This document shows, one piece after another, positions 11,263-23,395 of a stretch of 64,000 nucleotides of DNA. The notes beneath the pieces were generated by a model. That model was not told the origin of the DNA. It was given only the letters and a program-made list of their open reading frames with translations, and did not search any database. The position numbers and the translations under genes are program-made. The stretch covers positions 62,001 through 126,000 of the forward strand of contig JAOTON010001677.1 of NCBI GenBank assembly GCA_034440635.1. Direction: 5' to 3'. Positions within the stretch are counted from its first letter, which is position 1. The number at the start of each line of letters is the position of its first letter. The stretch comes from Lepas anatifera (taxonomy: Eukaryota > Arthropoda > Thecostraca > Lepadidae).

Positions 11263-11278
11263 ATATGCATGTACTCTG
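11263..11278. repeat. Target site duplication of the LINE, left copy
   Basis: ATATGCATGTACTCTG is repeated exactly at 15440-15455, just after the LINE tail. A 16 bp duplication is typical of target-primed reverse transcription. Confidence 0.9.
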
Positions 11279-12559
11279 CCTGATACTGTTTGTAAAATTT
11301 CCATTGTATCACTAAACGTGCACGGTTTGAGAAACCAAGTCAAGCGTAGGTCAGTATTCAGACATTTACGGATAACTTATAAAAATAGCCTGGTAGTATT
11401 ACAAGAGACGCATTCAACAAAAGAAGTAGAGAATAGATGGAAGTCCGAATGGGCTGGTAATATATTCTTTTCTCACGATAATACTGGCCACCAAGCTGGA
11501 GTGGCAGTGCTTATACCCTGCAATCTTCCTTTTCAGGTTCAAAAACTGAATTCCGATGATGCCGGACGAATTATTTGCATTAAGCTTTTGACGGAGCCAG
11601 GCCCTTTTATCGTTTTCGGAGTTTATGCCCCAGTTTCAGATAGCCAGAACAATAAATGTCAATTCTTGGACCAGCTCAGAAATGTCGTCTTGTGCTTTGC
11701 TAACCACAACACTTTCTTGGCAGGGGATCTGAATATCAAGCTCTCTGCCCTAGACACAGACAGGCCGAATTTTAGAAATACTAGAGCATCCTTAAAATTG
11801 AAAGATTTGTTGGCGGAGTTTTCATTGGATGATTCATGGCGGCTTGAGCACCCAACAGTGAAACAGTTTTCCTGGCGCAGAGTAAATCCCCTACAGCAGT
11901 CACGAATTGATTACATTTTCGTGTCTCGCAATTTGCTGCAAAACAACACCTTTAAGTCTAAAATCGAAGCTGGCATTTTATCAGACCATAATTCTGCACT
12001 ACTAGATATTACCTTTGACAATGGAAGACGAGGGCCTGGTATATGGCGCTTTAATAACGCGCTGTTAAGTGATGAAGAGTACGTTGGTTCTGTAAAGTCA
12101 GAAATTTACGTGGCAAAAAGCAAAGCAGGACTCTACTCCGAGATAAACTGTAACGGGCTCTTGATAGACTTCCTTCTCAGTAATATACGGGTTATTACGA
12201 TCAGGAAAAGCAAACAGATCGCATATGAACTCAGAAAACTAGAAACTAAACTCTTCCAAACGGTAAACGATTTGGAGCATATAATGGCCCATGAGCCATC
12301 TGCGCAAACTATTTCGACGTATACAGATGCTCGGGAAAGATTAAATTCAATTAAGGAGGAGCGGGGGAAGTTAGCTATAATTAGATCGCAAGGATGTTGG
12401 ATGGAACATGGAGAGAGATCATCGGCGTATTTTTTCAAGAATGCGAAAATAAGATCAGCCCAGAAATCAATATCAACCGTTAAAACAGACCAAGGCATGA
12501 TAATCCGGGGAAATACTAACATTCTCAAAACATGTGCTGGTCATTTCAGAATATTGTAA
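11279..12559 (+). pseudogene. LINE ORF2 part 1: endonuclease domain
   Basis: The frame encodes an endonuclease/exonuclease/phosphatase fold that nicks the target DNA to prime reverse transcription. Visible motifs are the start SLNVHGLRN, the metal-binding glutamate in LQETHS, the catalytic GDLN, the SRIDYIFVS block and the terminal SDHNSALLDI with the catalytic His. All key residues look present. After the endonuclease comes the usual linker (GCWMEHGERSSAYFFK). The frame stops at 12559 after a shift out of register. The apparent start at 11213 lies in flanking DNA: residues before CKISIVSLN come from the target site and upstream sequence. Confidence 0.85.
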
Positions 12560-12586
12560 CAGTCTAAACGTAAAGGAAGTCCAGAT

Positions 12587-14731
12587 TTTAGTGCTTTCGC
12601 ATTAGACCAGGATGACCCCCGTTTGACCGAAGACGAGAAGCGTGAATGCGAGGGTCCTATTACTTTTGAAGAAGGGAAGAGTGCATTGGAAGGAATGGCC
12701 CGAAATAAGGCTGCGGGGATCTCGGGATTTACCGCTGAATTTTTCTGCTGCTTTTGGGAGGACATTGGACCCTTAATTATTGACTACGCTAATGAAGCTA
12801 AGGAACGCGGTCAGCTCTACATAACACACTGCCGTGGTATATTAACTTTGATCCCCAAAAAAGGCTGCCAATTACTCCTGAAGAATAAAAGGCCAATATG
12901 CTTACTTGATGTAATTTATAAGCTTATAGCTAAGGTGATGGCGTTAAGAGTGGCAAGTGTGATCGATAAAGTTGTGCACAAGAATCAAACCGGTTGCATT
13001 AAGGGGCGATTTATCGGCGAAAACCTGAGATCAATAAGTGATGTAATCGACTACTGCAACATGGATAATTTGCCTGGAGTTTTGCTATCGGTCGACTACA
13101 GAAATGCCTTTGACTCCCTAGAACATGATTTCATGGTATACGCTCTCGAGGCTTTCAATTTTGGACCGGACTTTTTGTCCTGGATTAAAATGTTTTTTAG
13201 CGGCGCCCTTATTGCTGTAAGCAATAACGGATTCACTTCAGATTGGTTTTCGTGCACCAGAGGCACATTTCAACGATCGCCGATATCAAGTATGCTATTC
13301 AATATTGCTGTAGAGCTCCTCGTCATAAAGCTGCGTAAATCACCCATAATTAAAGGAATAAACATTTCCGGCATCGATGTGAAAGTTAGTCAATACTGCG
13401 ACGACATGACTCTGTTCCTTTCAGACGTTGACTCGGTTAAAAGTGCTGTTGATATGATTTCCGAGTTTCAGATAGTTTCGGGGCTTGAGATGAATCTCGA
13501 CAAAACCCATCTCATGTGGCTTGGCACACTTCGAGAAAGTAATGATTCTGTGAAAGGCATCATCCCAGTTCATAGATTAAAAGTTCTAGGACTCTTGTTT
13601 AGCGCCCGAGCTCCATGTGACGAAGAAAATATTACCGGTATTTTTGATAAGATAAGAAATACAACCAATATGTGGTCTCAACGCGATTTGACAATTAAAG
13701 GCCGCATTGTTACATCGAAAACGCTGCTAGCATCGCTTCTGGTGTACACTGCTTCCAGCAGTATCATAAAAAATGCTGATCTGGCCCTGATTCAAAGTCT
13801 GATTATGAGATACATTTGGCGAGGCCGGCCACCGAAAGTAGCGAAGGAAGCTCTGTGCCAGGATATCAAATACGATGGCCTAAACGCAGTTGACGTGATA
13901 AAATTTTGCATATCATTACGCATGTCTTAGGTAAAACGTATGTCTACCAACTATGAATCTGAATGGCGAAAACTTTTACAGGCTCGCCTCAACGGCTTCG
14001 AATTAAACGACCTGTTAAAAATACAAAAGTGTAGTTCATTGGTAAAAAAACTAAATATTTCCAGCTTTTATAAAGCAGTGATCACCGACTTCCATCGCCT
14101 CAACGCGTTACGTATAAATAACTCAAAAGACATTCTATTACAATCATTATGGCATAACAATGACATAACCTCAAACAAAAAAACTCTTTATAACAAACGC
14201 ATGTATTCCGCGGGGATGAAAGTAATCGGAGATATTGTAGATGAGAGAGGAGTTTTTCTTAACATAGAACAGTTACAGTTAAGATATAGTAGCCTTAGAA
14301 TAAGCCTTCTTTTCCTGCAAAAAATAAAACACGCTATTCCCCGTCCCTGGAAAGATACACTGCTTCAATCTGCAATGAGTAATAACCCCCCTAGCATGGA
14401 TGATGTCATTTACTTTTTGACAAGGGAGGAAACATTACTTCCTTTGAAAGTGTGTCGCGTTAAACATTTCTATGACAAGCAGGTAGTGGAAAGAGAACCA
14501 ACTGCAGTAAAGAAATGGGAGTCTGGTGATGCTAGGTCGCGGAGTTGGGGTCTGATATTTGAAATCCCGTATAAGTGCACAATATCCACCAGACTTCAAT
14601 CATTGCATTACCGCATCATCAATCGTTATATTCCAACTCGAAAGTTTTTGTCTATCAGGGGAATTTTAGGTAGCCCTTTATGCCCACATTGCCTAGAACT
14701 CGATGACCTAAAGCATTTTTTTTTATTTTAA
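12587..14731 (+). pseudogene. LINE ORF2 part 2: reverse transcriptase and C-terminus
   Basis: Reverse transcriptase begins with the RNKAAGISGFTAEF finger region, followed by IPKKG, RPICLLDVIYKLIAK, SVDYRNAFDSLEHDF (first catalytic Asp) and the active site YCDDMTLFL in place of the common YADD. The block normally reading GxxQGxPxS is GTFQRSPIS, so a conserved glycine is lost. An in-frame TAG at 13928-13930 interrupts the protein; the frame after it (13940-14731) is the same register and ends with a CPHCLELDDLKHFF zinc-knuckle. Register is lost again in a T8 run near 14720. The part from 12587 to the first ATG at 12623 reads plausibly in the same frame. Confidence 0.85.
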
Positions 14732-14759
14732 ACTAGTAAAACCTATTTGGGACCTAGTT

Positions 14760-15155
14760 TTGCTAATACTAAAAACAAAGTTTAACTTGAGTAATAGTTT
14801 TATGTGTTACAATTCGATACTCCTGGGTTTTCCAAAAGCTTCTCCGGTAGTAAGCCTTATTCTTCTCATTATCAAACAACACATTGTAACTCGTAAATTA
14901 AGTAAGGAAGGGGAAAATGAGTTAAACATGGAAAGAATAAGGCATGAAATTGTATCCTTCTGTTATGCTGAAGGGCTTATAGCCATAAAACGAAATAAAA
15001 TCCAAACCCATGTTGTAAAATGGCAACCAGTTTGGAGCTCTGATGTTCCACTACGGCGTCCAAGTTCTCTGGCCTCTTTAGATGCAGATAGTACTCCTAC
15101 TAGTATGCACGCCCAGGTCCCGTTTAATATTATGATTTGTTGTGATGTTCGTTAA
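14760..15155 (+). pseudogene. LINE ORF2 part 3: C-terminal tail
   Basis: Continuation of the LINE protein after the T8 frameshift. It contains the hydrophobic/basic segment typical of these C-termini (LILLIIKQHIVTRK). It is followed by a 3' UTR of about 230 bp. Confidence 0.7.
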
Positions 15156-15388
15156 AGTCGTCTGAATTTGTCAAGAGAGGCATTCGAGAAAATGTTTATT
15201 TAGATTCTGGCTGTCCTTACCTTCTAAGTGTCTCGTACTCAGTCAAGTATGGCTTAGCTGCCACGCCTCCGAGGTGGCACTGGCTCTTAAGTGGGCCCGA
15301 TCTCACCCTACGCGGCGGGCGAGTGGTACTTTTGTGAGTCCGCGGATGTGGCCTTTGATCGTCGGGTAATGTCCTCTCCGGTGAAGAA

Positions 15389-15439
<51 letters not shown>
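15156..15439 (+). other. LINE 3' UTR and A/TA-rich tail
   Basis: Untranslated part of the LINE, ending in A11 (15387-15397) and a (TA)n microsatellite to 15436, then AAAA. The TA repeat is inside the target duplication and therefore part of the inserted tail. Confidence 0.75.
15397..15436. repeat. (TA)n microsatellite
   Basis: About 20 perfect TA units inside the LINE tail. Confidence 0.95.
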
Positions 15440-15443
<4 letters not shown>

Positions 15444-15497
15444 GCATGTACTCTGATGAAGCCTCAAAGGAGAAATATCAGTCTTTAAAAACCTAAT
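15440..15497. repeat. Right target duplication and right arm of the split inverted repeat
   Basis: 15440-15455 repeats 11263-11278 exactly. The arm continues as ctctgatgaagcctc, then gaaatatcagtcttt and aaaacctaa, matching the reverse of 10889-10936. The pattern CTGATGA, small stem, GAAA is the conserved core order of a hammerhead ribozyme, as known from Penelope-like element ends. The rest of a ribozyme fold is not shown here. Confidence 0.6.
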
Positions 15498-18030
15498 CCT
15501 CTCTTTTTACTTTTTAAAATTTGGGGAAATTGTGTTGAGAAATTAGGATCCTCTCTAGTGTAACGATATGATCTTCATTAACGAACTTCTACTCTTAAAA
15601 AGCTACACTCGCAGCTACGACATGCCAGTTTTGTTCGACGACCCACAGGGCCTTGCTCGATATCATTCAAACCAAGCGTCATTACGCTCACAAGTGTTGA
15701 ATTTATTGATGCAGCTCGGAAATGTGAGCGCTGTGCAACTCATGTCCGGTTTCTCGTCTCGTTGATACCTAATGTACATTAAGCCAGTCAGTCTTGTCAT
15801 ATATATCCGAACCGAAGGGCCAATGCGGTTAACTTTCACAGCGCCCAGGTCGAGTAAGCTGGGTATCATAGCTATGTTATCACCAGTCAAATCTACAGCT
15901 TGATTGGTAGCATAAAAAACGAACTGGTTTATCAATAATCAAAACTGGACTTTTCTACACGAGCTGACGGCTAAGGAACAAAAATAATCTTGATGTGTCT
16001 CTGGGAAAAACGCAGGCACGTGCACTTTGTACAAGATGAGAGCAGCGGAAATCAAAACTGGCTATCTGGAAAGCATGCTCTCCGAACCGTCCACCCATGG
16101 ATATACTGAAACTTTTGGACACCTGACGCCCCGTATCACATTTCAATGTCACGCTGAAGCAACAACATGCGAATGCGAGGCGAGCTCTTGGTCTTGGGAA
16201 ATAACGGCACTTCGCAACGCAGCATCAATCATGTAGGTGCAGCCGTAACGCATCTCAGTGATGTAATCCATCCATGGAGGATCCCATATCTGTGCTAAGC
16301 CCACCAAGGGTAGCACGGAATCACGCCTACTGCCTACGTGGAAAGCACAGCCTGGTGCAAGTGGTAACCAGCTGTAAAGCCTGTTAAGCAGTGTCCCGTG
16401 GAGCGGCCCATCCGCTGCTGCTTTCACCTGCCGCGAGAAGGCGATGAGCGGCGCACTACGCCGTTTGAGGCGCATCTCGGCGTGTTCTTCTGCGGCCAGT
16501 GCCGTGTGAATGGCGCGTGTACGCGCGCGCGTGCGACGTCCGGCGCGGCGCCGTCGGCTGCGCACCATGCGCGGTGGAGGTATGTGGGTCAACGCCGGTC
16601 GCCGCCGGCGCATTCGTCGTGGCCGGAATACCAGCCTCAGCCTCAACCGCCACAGCCTCGGGGGCAGAGGGGTGAAGGAGAGAGAGAGAGAGAGAGAATG
16701 AGAGAGAAATCTCGTTCTTTGAGAAGAGTTTATTCCTTTGATCATGTGGAGATAGGATAAATATTTTTAAATATTTGATGATGGTCAGGACAACAATTGT
16801 AGGCTGAGATGAAAAGAGAATGAAAATGTATGTGTAATGCGTTTGCATACCTCCCTACTTTCAGAAACAGGACGATTTGCTGTGCATGTACTCCGTCATG
16901 TTAACACCACGTTGAGATAAAACAAGTTTTAAAATTGTGTTTGCAAGCCTATTGGTACAAATATGGGACGGAGCTGTTTTATTGAATATTTGTTTCTATT
17001 CTGAGTGCTTTATATAGAATAAAACTAATGTGAGCTACCCATGTTGTTTCGCTGTGTGTCAAGGTTGGCTGATTGGGGAGCATGAGTGTGTCGTCGGTGC
17101 TCGGTAAGAAGTCGTTCAGTAGTCCAGCTCGTAAACATTGCCTCTTTTTCGGCTTGGTGCAAGAGTACGAAACTTCCGATCAGAGTCTGAGGGTATAGCT
17201 CTGGACTATCGCTTTGTTTCCTCTGTCGAGTCAGCTGCTGTTGTTCCCGAACTCTGTATATTTATTCTGCAAGACCACTGGCACAATTCAGGTCATACTC
17301 TCACAAAATTGTCCTGTGTGCTCCTCTTGAAAACAATGCTCAAATAAGAACTGAAGGTTCGTCGTACCATAGAGTTGACGTATTGGATGATGTATTATGG
17401 CCGCAGTTGAAGATTTACAGAAAGAATATCTACGTCACCCACGTTCCCAGAACTACCATTTCGTGACGTGGCTCCTGGAATAATACTGATCACGAAAGCT
17501 TTCGTATCGGAAAGAAGTAAGAGGATCACCACTTTATACCTTGTGGGGGTACTACGTTTTGAAGCACGTGACCGTTCTGTGAGTCACGTTGAATCCCTCG
17601 GAAAGAGGTCAGAAAAACTGGTACTGTTGTGCATAGTTTGATAGAATATCAGATATCCAGAATATTGTATATTTCAGAAACCTGGAACTCGTGCCCATTG
17701 AGGTGCGTTGAGCCCCTGATTACAGTGTGGTATTCAGTATGGCAACTAACCTGTTTATTCTGAGCTTTCCGGATAGTTTTCCCACCCTAAGACTCCACAA
17801 ACCTATTTCTTTCGAGGAAGCTGTCTTATTGTGGGAGAAAACATTTTCTCAATCGGAAAAATCGAATAGCTTTTTTCTGACCTCTGTCCTCAGGGGCATC
17901 CAGGCGACGATAAGCTTTCTTCGCTTGGGTGCAAAGCCGCGGCGCCGGTTTATGCCCACAAGTATCATGCACCATATCTTAAGCTGATTAAAAAGTGGGT
18001 GACGCAGTTTGGACTGATGTGCAGTGTTAG
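15498..18030. other. Intergenic; GC-rich island at about 16380-16640
   Basis: No supported gene. A CpG-rich, CGCG-containing island at 16380-16640 could be a promoter or first exon; frames there (for example 16149-16745 minus) are Arg-rich, as expected by chance in such sequence. A (GA)n run lies at 16678-16698. The rest is AT-rich. Confidence 0.35.
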
Positions 18031-18057
18031 CTCTCTCTCTCTCTCTCCCTCTCTCTC

Positions 18058-18097
<40 letters not shown>

Positions 18098-18112
18098 TCT
18101 CTCTCTTTCCCC

Positions 18113-18160
<48 letters not shown>
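18031..18160. repeat. (CT)n microsatellite
   Basis: About 130 bp of CT repeats with a few CCC and TTT interruptions. The Ser/Leu and Arg/Glu frames across it are artefacts. Confidence 0.95.
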
Positions 18161-18161
<1 letters not shown>

Positions 18162-20139
18162 TCCGGAGCACGTTCTCAGGACGTCCAAACGCGGTCAGCA
18201 TGTATCATCGCGGGGTCGAGGTGCCTGACGCTGTCGATGTGACTTCCCATTGGGCGCGATCAGCTGAGTGAACAGACGAATTTGGTTCATGGCCATGTTC
18301 CTCACTGAAAAGATCTGCGAGAAGATGTCTTAGCTTCATAGTAGATCCCCGTCCCCGGAGCTATTGTTAGAATGATAAAAGGGGCTGGAATCAAAATGTT
18401 TAGAACATTGAAGCTTCTTAACATTTACTAAACAAAAGAGGCTTATTTTGTCACTATGCCGACTGTACTATTATGATTCAGTGGTGAGCCAATGGAAACT
18501 TCAGTACAAAACTTCAGTAGTGAGGACGCAAAAACTAAAAATGACAGCTGCTGGCGCAATATTCCGGTGAAATATCTGGCTGGAGGTCAAACATCCATAT
18601 TAGAGGAAGCCTAAGTGCAACTTGACCTAGAGAAAAGCGCGGTTCCGTGTCTGCCGGTCTGATCCAGTTGTGGCATGTGTGTCGCAAACATTCTGGAGGA
18701 AACGAGGCTCTTGGATGAAAATCCAGCATATCTGAGCTTCACTGGACTGAGTAGCCGGAACTAAGGGCTGTGCAGGTCTGCTCAAGTCTTGCAGGGATTT
18801 CAAAAGGAATCCAGAAAGCCTAACTCCTGTCGAGGTGTATAAACCAGATAAATAAATGTGCAGATAAATATGGTGCATGGATGCCGGACACGCTATTCAA
18901 TTCAAGGCAGGACGATCCGAGAGGTACAGTTCCCTAAGAGGACTGCGTATATTTGTAACGCAAAATAGCCAAGATGCTAAGGCACCCTAAAACCCCAACA
19001 CACACGCCTGCGTAGTTTTTGGCCGCAATATAGCCAAGATACTGAGGCAGCTCCAACCCCCACGACTGGGTAGAATTGGAGCTGAAACCAGGATGGCAAA
19101 TCCATCATTGATCTGTCTCGCAGTAATGTTCTTCTCTATTACTAGCAGTCGAAACGCTCTCAGGCCTTCGCAGTGTATATAATTGATTTCCTGAGTGCAT
19201 TTCATGATGCAGGAAAAGATGATGCATGTCGATCATTTTTGTATATTGGGTTGTGGGTGGTAGGAGAAACCAAAATTTGGCATAGAGTGGCATCGCGGCA
19301 ATTCAAACGCAATTAACTGGTGTATACATTTGCGTTGGTTCACGCTGGTAAGCAGGAGAAAAGCCTAAAATAATCGGTCGAGTAGTAATGTCTCCGTAGT
19401 TTGCCTGCTTAAGGAACGTGTGCTCCCCGCCCCCTCCCTCCCGACATCGACGCCCATGAGTAGACTTACAAACCATGAGTACTCAACAGATGAACACGTA
19501 TAGCCAGAGGTCTAAAAATGTATGGGCTGTCTCCTGCACAGAAAAAGTTGAGAGTGTCTCCTCATTGAGAGCGTCTTCTCCTAATACCCTCTTGACAGGA
19601 ATAGTGATTAAGCCACAGCTCTATTTTTGGCTCGGTAAAGTTATCAGATTCCTCACAAAGAATCCTAAGCAGTCGTTTGCCTGGGGGAAACTGCTATATT
19701 AAATCGCAAAACTCTGCATAAAGTGGTAAAAATGTATGCAGTGACCGGGTCTTGAACACCCAAACTTTTAATTTTCAGACCGCTGAGCTTTTTTTTATAA
19801 CCCACTACCCATTTAAAAGGTAGGCAGGAGTGCCCTTCCGTACCCATGCGACCAAACTACACATTTTCCAGTTGTAAATTTGGGACATGTATGTTAATAT
19901 CTTACTTGAAGGTCGCACCACTCCCCGCTCCATTTATTCTTTGCTTTACAAATGAAAACAAAAGTTGTTTACTGAGTATTTCCCCAAGCCTCTCCCGAAA
20001 AGAATAGTAGAACTAGTAACATTCGAGAGAAACTTGGGTACTCTAAAGTTGGTATTAGTGGATTAAAGTTTTTCAGGGTTAAATAAGAACCTCATAAAAT
20101 AAGAAAAAGAAGAAGAAAAAAATTGGTCAGTCAATGGCT
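18161..20139. other. Intergenic, no recognised feature
   Basis: No supported gene. Two short related stretches occur at about 18965-19000 and 19015-19065 (both with a version of agccaagatrctraggca), a minor local duplication. Confidence 0.35.
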
Positions 20140-21605
20140 ATGAGAAAACTAGGCAGCGAGATGAAAAAGAATCACAAAAAGAAAGTACTTGATAGCTTGA
20201 TATTTTTACCTGAATCCATTTACTATTGATTCCCCTCCTGGGATCGATACTGGTTCCTAAAATGTTCTCTGATAATTTTCTTTAATGTATATTTCTGCAA
20301 TGGAACATCATCAAGATTTGGAAAAATCGGACATATTATCTGGTTCCACGCTTTTGGAGCTGAACATGATATTGAAAATGATCTGTAGTTCGTTGTTGCT
20401 AAAGGAACATGAAAATGTTGTACTAGGCGAGTGTTTGCAGGACGATGATATTGGAAGAGTGATGAGATTGCAAATGGTAGTGATTGGCTTAAAAATTTTG
20501 ATAGAATTATAATTTTCTGTTCAGTAATAATATCATTGAGTTTTAACAAGTTAAGTTCGACAAAAAGCCCATTTGTAGGATGGTAAAAAGGTTTCATCAT
20601 AATTATTCGAACTGCCCTTTTTTGAAGTTTCATTAGCTTATCTAAATGTGTTTGATAATTGCTTCCCCATACAACTGCGCAGTAATTGAAGTATGGTAGC
20701 ACAAGAGTGTTATATAGACAGGTAAGTTCTTGTGATTCTAAATAATATTTTGCTCTACTCATTATTCCCAGATTTCTACTGATCAGAGCTGCCATGTTGG
20801 CCACATGAGCATCCCATTTCAAATTATCATCTACCAGGACGCCTAAATACTTAACCACTTTTTCTTTTCCTATTTCGACCCCATTCAGTTTTATTTTTAT
20901 GTCAGTAAAGTCGCTTTTAGAATAAATTTGGTAGTGTGATTTCTCAGCGTTAAGCGATAGACGGTTTGATTGAAACCACTGCGTTACTTTTGGTAGAAGA
21001 GTGTTTATTTTTTGTTGCAGAAGGTTTTGATTTTCCGCTGTTACTACAATGGCTGTATCGTCGGCAAAATGATAAAAGACGGCCTGTTCTGAAACACGAT
21101 ATAAATCATTCACATATAGAATAAACAAAAGTGGGCCCAATATCGAGCCCTGTGATACTCCCGTGGTGACTATTTTCCGATCTGAGAATATATCATTAAA
21201 TTTAGTCAATTGACACCTATTTTTCAGGTATGAACACACGATGTCATAAAGTTTTCCACGAACTCCAAGAAAGTGTAATTTTTCTAAGAGTATTCCGAAA
21301 CTAACAGTATCAAACGCTTTTTTTAGATCTAGAAAAATTCCGCAAGAAATCTCACCTCTTTCTAAACATTCCGTAACAGTGTCGTATAAATGGGCAATAG
21401 GCATCTAGGAGCTATGTAGCTTTCGAAACCCAAATTGTAATTTGTAAAGAATGTTGTTTGCGTTTAAGTATTCAACTATGTATTGATGCAATATCTTCTC
21501 CAGAATTTTAGAGAAGATTGGAAGTAAAGATATAAGTCGATAATTGTTGAACCTATCCTTGTCTCCAGATTTATGAATCGCTTTCCACTGCGCTATGCTC
21601 TCGGT
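20140..21605 (-). mobile_element. 5'-truncated non-LTR retrotransposon, Jockey/CR1 group
   Basis: Reverse transcriptase fragment on the minus strand. Protein similarity starts near 21605 (IHKSGDKDRFNNYRLISLLP) and continues to the stop near 20223, followed by a short A/T-rich 3' end near 20140. The endonuclease is absent, so this is a 5'-truncated copy. I could not identify a target duplication, so both edges are approximate. Confidence 0.75.
20223..21404 (-). pseudogene. LINE reverse transcriptase fragment
   Basis: The protein carries the reverse transcriptase core of the Jockey/CR1 lineage: LDLKKAFDTVSFGILLEKL (first Asp), TTGVSQGSILGPLLFILYVN, the active site FADDTAIVV, then LNAEKSHYQIY and VKYLGVLVDDNLKWDAHV, and a C-terminal region ending near the stop with the basic REHFRNQYRSQ. 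All three catalytic aspartates are visible. Upstream, the same frame continues to about 21600 but is cut by a TAG immediately before the first Met. The true frame therefore extends 5' of 21404 with a nonsense mutation, and the Met at 21404 is not the native start. Confidence 0.85.
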
Positions 21606-23395
21606 TCGAATTCAACCGCTAGTGCCTTAGAACGTAATGCTGAGATGGATCTCGAAATGAGTCATTTCAGAATTACAGATTGACCATTACTTATAAAAGT
21701 TAAAAAAAACAGAATAAAGGTAGTTTCGAAAGCATTCTACTGTGTTTTGAGTACTTTTTTAATTAAGCAAACACAAATATTTCCCAGTCATTTCTCTGTC
21801 TTTCTCTGTCTCTCGATTTCCTTCAATTGATTCTTGTACCAACACTGTTGTGTCTTAACAACTATCTGGAGATATGTTGATAAGCTCTAGGAATTGGGTA
21901 GGCTCCGCTAGTATTTCTAGAGGCATCTGCACATAACAAGTTTAACTCTAGGAGCCTTGCTTCAATTGGAGATAGTTTGTTGGGTGTTTAATTTAATATC
22001 CTTTCTCGGAATGAGACAAAAACCACGTGGGATGGCTGTGGCTTAAGCTGAAGGGAAACGTCACGAGTCTCTCCTTTGGGCGATTTGTCCTGGGTTAATT
22101 CTGTCTCCGACACTCGTACCTGCGTACCGACTTTTCTAGACCTCTGCGTATAGCATACAAAATAGGCAACTTTTAAGCTGGGAGCCCCACTCTCTGCTGA
22201 CTGAGAGCTTCCTTGAGATTAGTGACAACGCTTAGGACTTAAACCCTGCAAGCTGCGCATCGCCGTGGCAGACGACGATAATCTTACGGGTCCTGAAGCG
22301 CCGACCGCTGTCCTGCGAATATTAAGCACCGCCACTATCACGACTTCTGGGCGATACCTTTCACTGCCGGGCCGTCAAGGTGGGTGCGCCATCAGGGTGG
22401 GGCATAGGAAGCACCCAGTGCTTAATCCGAGTGTGCCGCAGATGCATGTATTTCTTAATGTAGCCGAAGTTATGAGAACATCTTGTGTTAGTACAATCAA
22501 GCCGTGCTTGTATGTTGGGTTACTGCACAGATGCAAATGTTGGCATGCTTTCTTGATACAAGGTCTCGAAGGGATTGTTATGCTTTAAAGCACAATATAA
22601 ACATATTAGATAGTTTTTTTGTGTACTGCACGTGGCATTGGATCTAAAACTGGTGACAGTAAGTAAATATCAATTCTGCTGAAACCTAAGGGCTCCCTTT
22701 TGCGGCTTATGCCAGTGCATTGTTTCTCGGATGTTTTCTGAGAACGAAGGAAAAGGCGCTTACCAGGGCTTGCTTTTTCAAGCTCTTTTGTTGCCTGCCT
22801 TGCACATATACTTAGCTAAGAGCTCATGGTGGTCTTCAGCAAAAGGCACAGTAGCACTTGTTGAATGGGGAGCAGACCTCTATACGTATTCAAACCTACG
22901 TATTCAAACTAGAAGAGCGCTGGTACCCAATCGAGGAAAATACACAGGGCTCGAGACCATAAGGAAGGTTTTAAAACCAAAAATGGTCCTAGTCTGTAAA
23001 ACATGCCCTGGCCTATGTTTACCTACTGGCATTAAAGGTAAGACCACCTATTTAGGGACCATTGTTTTGTTCGGAAAGTCCTCACATCAAATTAGGTGTC
23101 TTAGAAATATCTTAGCAAGTATGTGGCCACGGAATTTTTTAGATAGAAAGCTATTTTTATCCATATTTCATTCATTCGGCTTAAAAAGTCGTGCTGATTT
23201 TTTTCTAAAAAAACAACCTGTGGCTACATGGTAGATTTGAAAGAAAGCATTTCAGCTTTCAGATCTAGGCCTTTTAACTATTTTTAAATCAATATCGGCC
23301 TTAGAAGCTGAGTGGCAGTCAAAACTAGGGGACAGCCAGGTCCCGCTTAAGTTTTCAAATAGCTGTATCCTCACCAATGCTAAGTTGTATGGCGA
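21606..23395. other. Intergenic, no recognised feature
   Basis: Open frames at 22265-22588 and 22731-23234 (plus) have no recognisable domain and no codon pattern that convinces me. Not annotated as genes. Confidence 0.35.

Larger units (their letters stand above)
11279..15439 (+). mobile_element. 5'-truncated non-LTR retrotransposon, L1/Tx1 type
   Basis: A 4161 bp insertion bounded by an exact 16 bp target duplication. It starts just before the endonuclease domain, so the 5' UTR and any first ORF are missing. It then runs through apurinic-type endonuclease, reverse transcriptase and a C-terminal zinc-knuckle region, and ends in A11 followed by (TA)n and AAAA at 15387-15439. The order and the SLNVHGLR / RNKAAG type motifs fit the L1/Tx1 group. 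The frame is broken by one in-frame TAG and at least two frameshifts, so this copy is dead. The perfect duplication nevertheless says it is not very old. Confidence 0.9.

Noticed and set aside
12133..12765. Minus-strand frames in the first LINE
   Set aside because: Antisense shadows of the LINE protein.
16149..16760. Arg-rich proteins on both strands
   Set aside because: GC-rich island and a GA repeat; mutual overlap and no motif.
17965..18271. Ser/Leu and Arg/Glu reading frames
   Set aside because: Direct translation of the (CT)n microsatellite.
22731..23234. Protein-coding gene of 167 codons
   Set aside because: No recognisable domain, no supporting splice or polyadenylation signals; kept as blank sequence.
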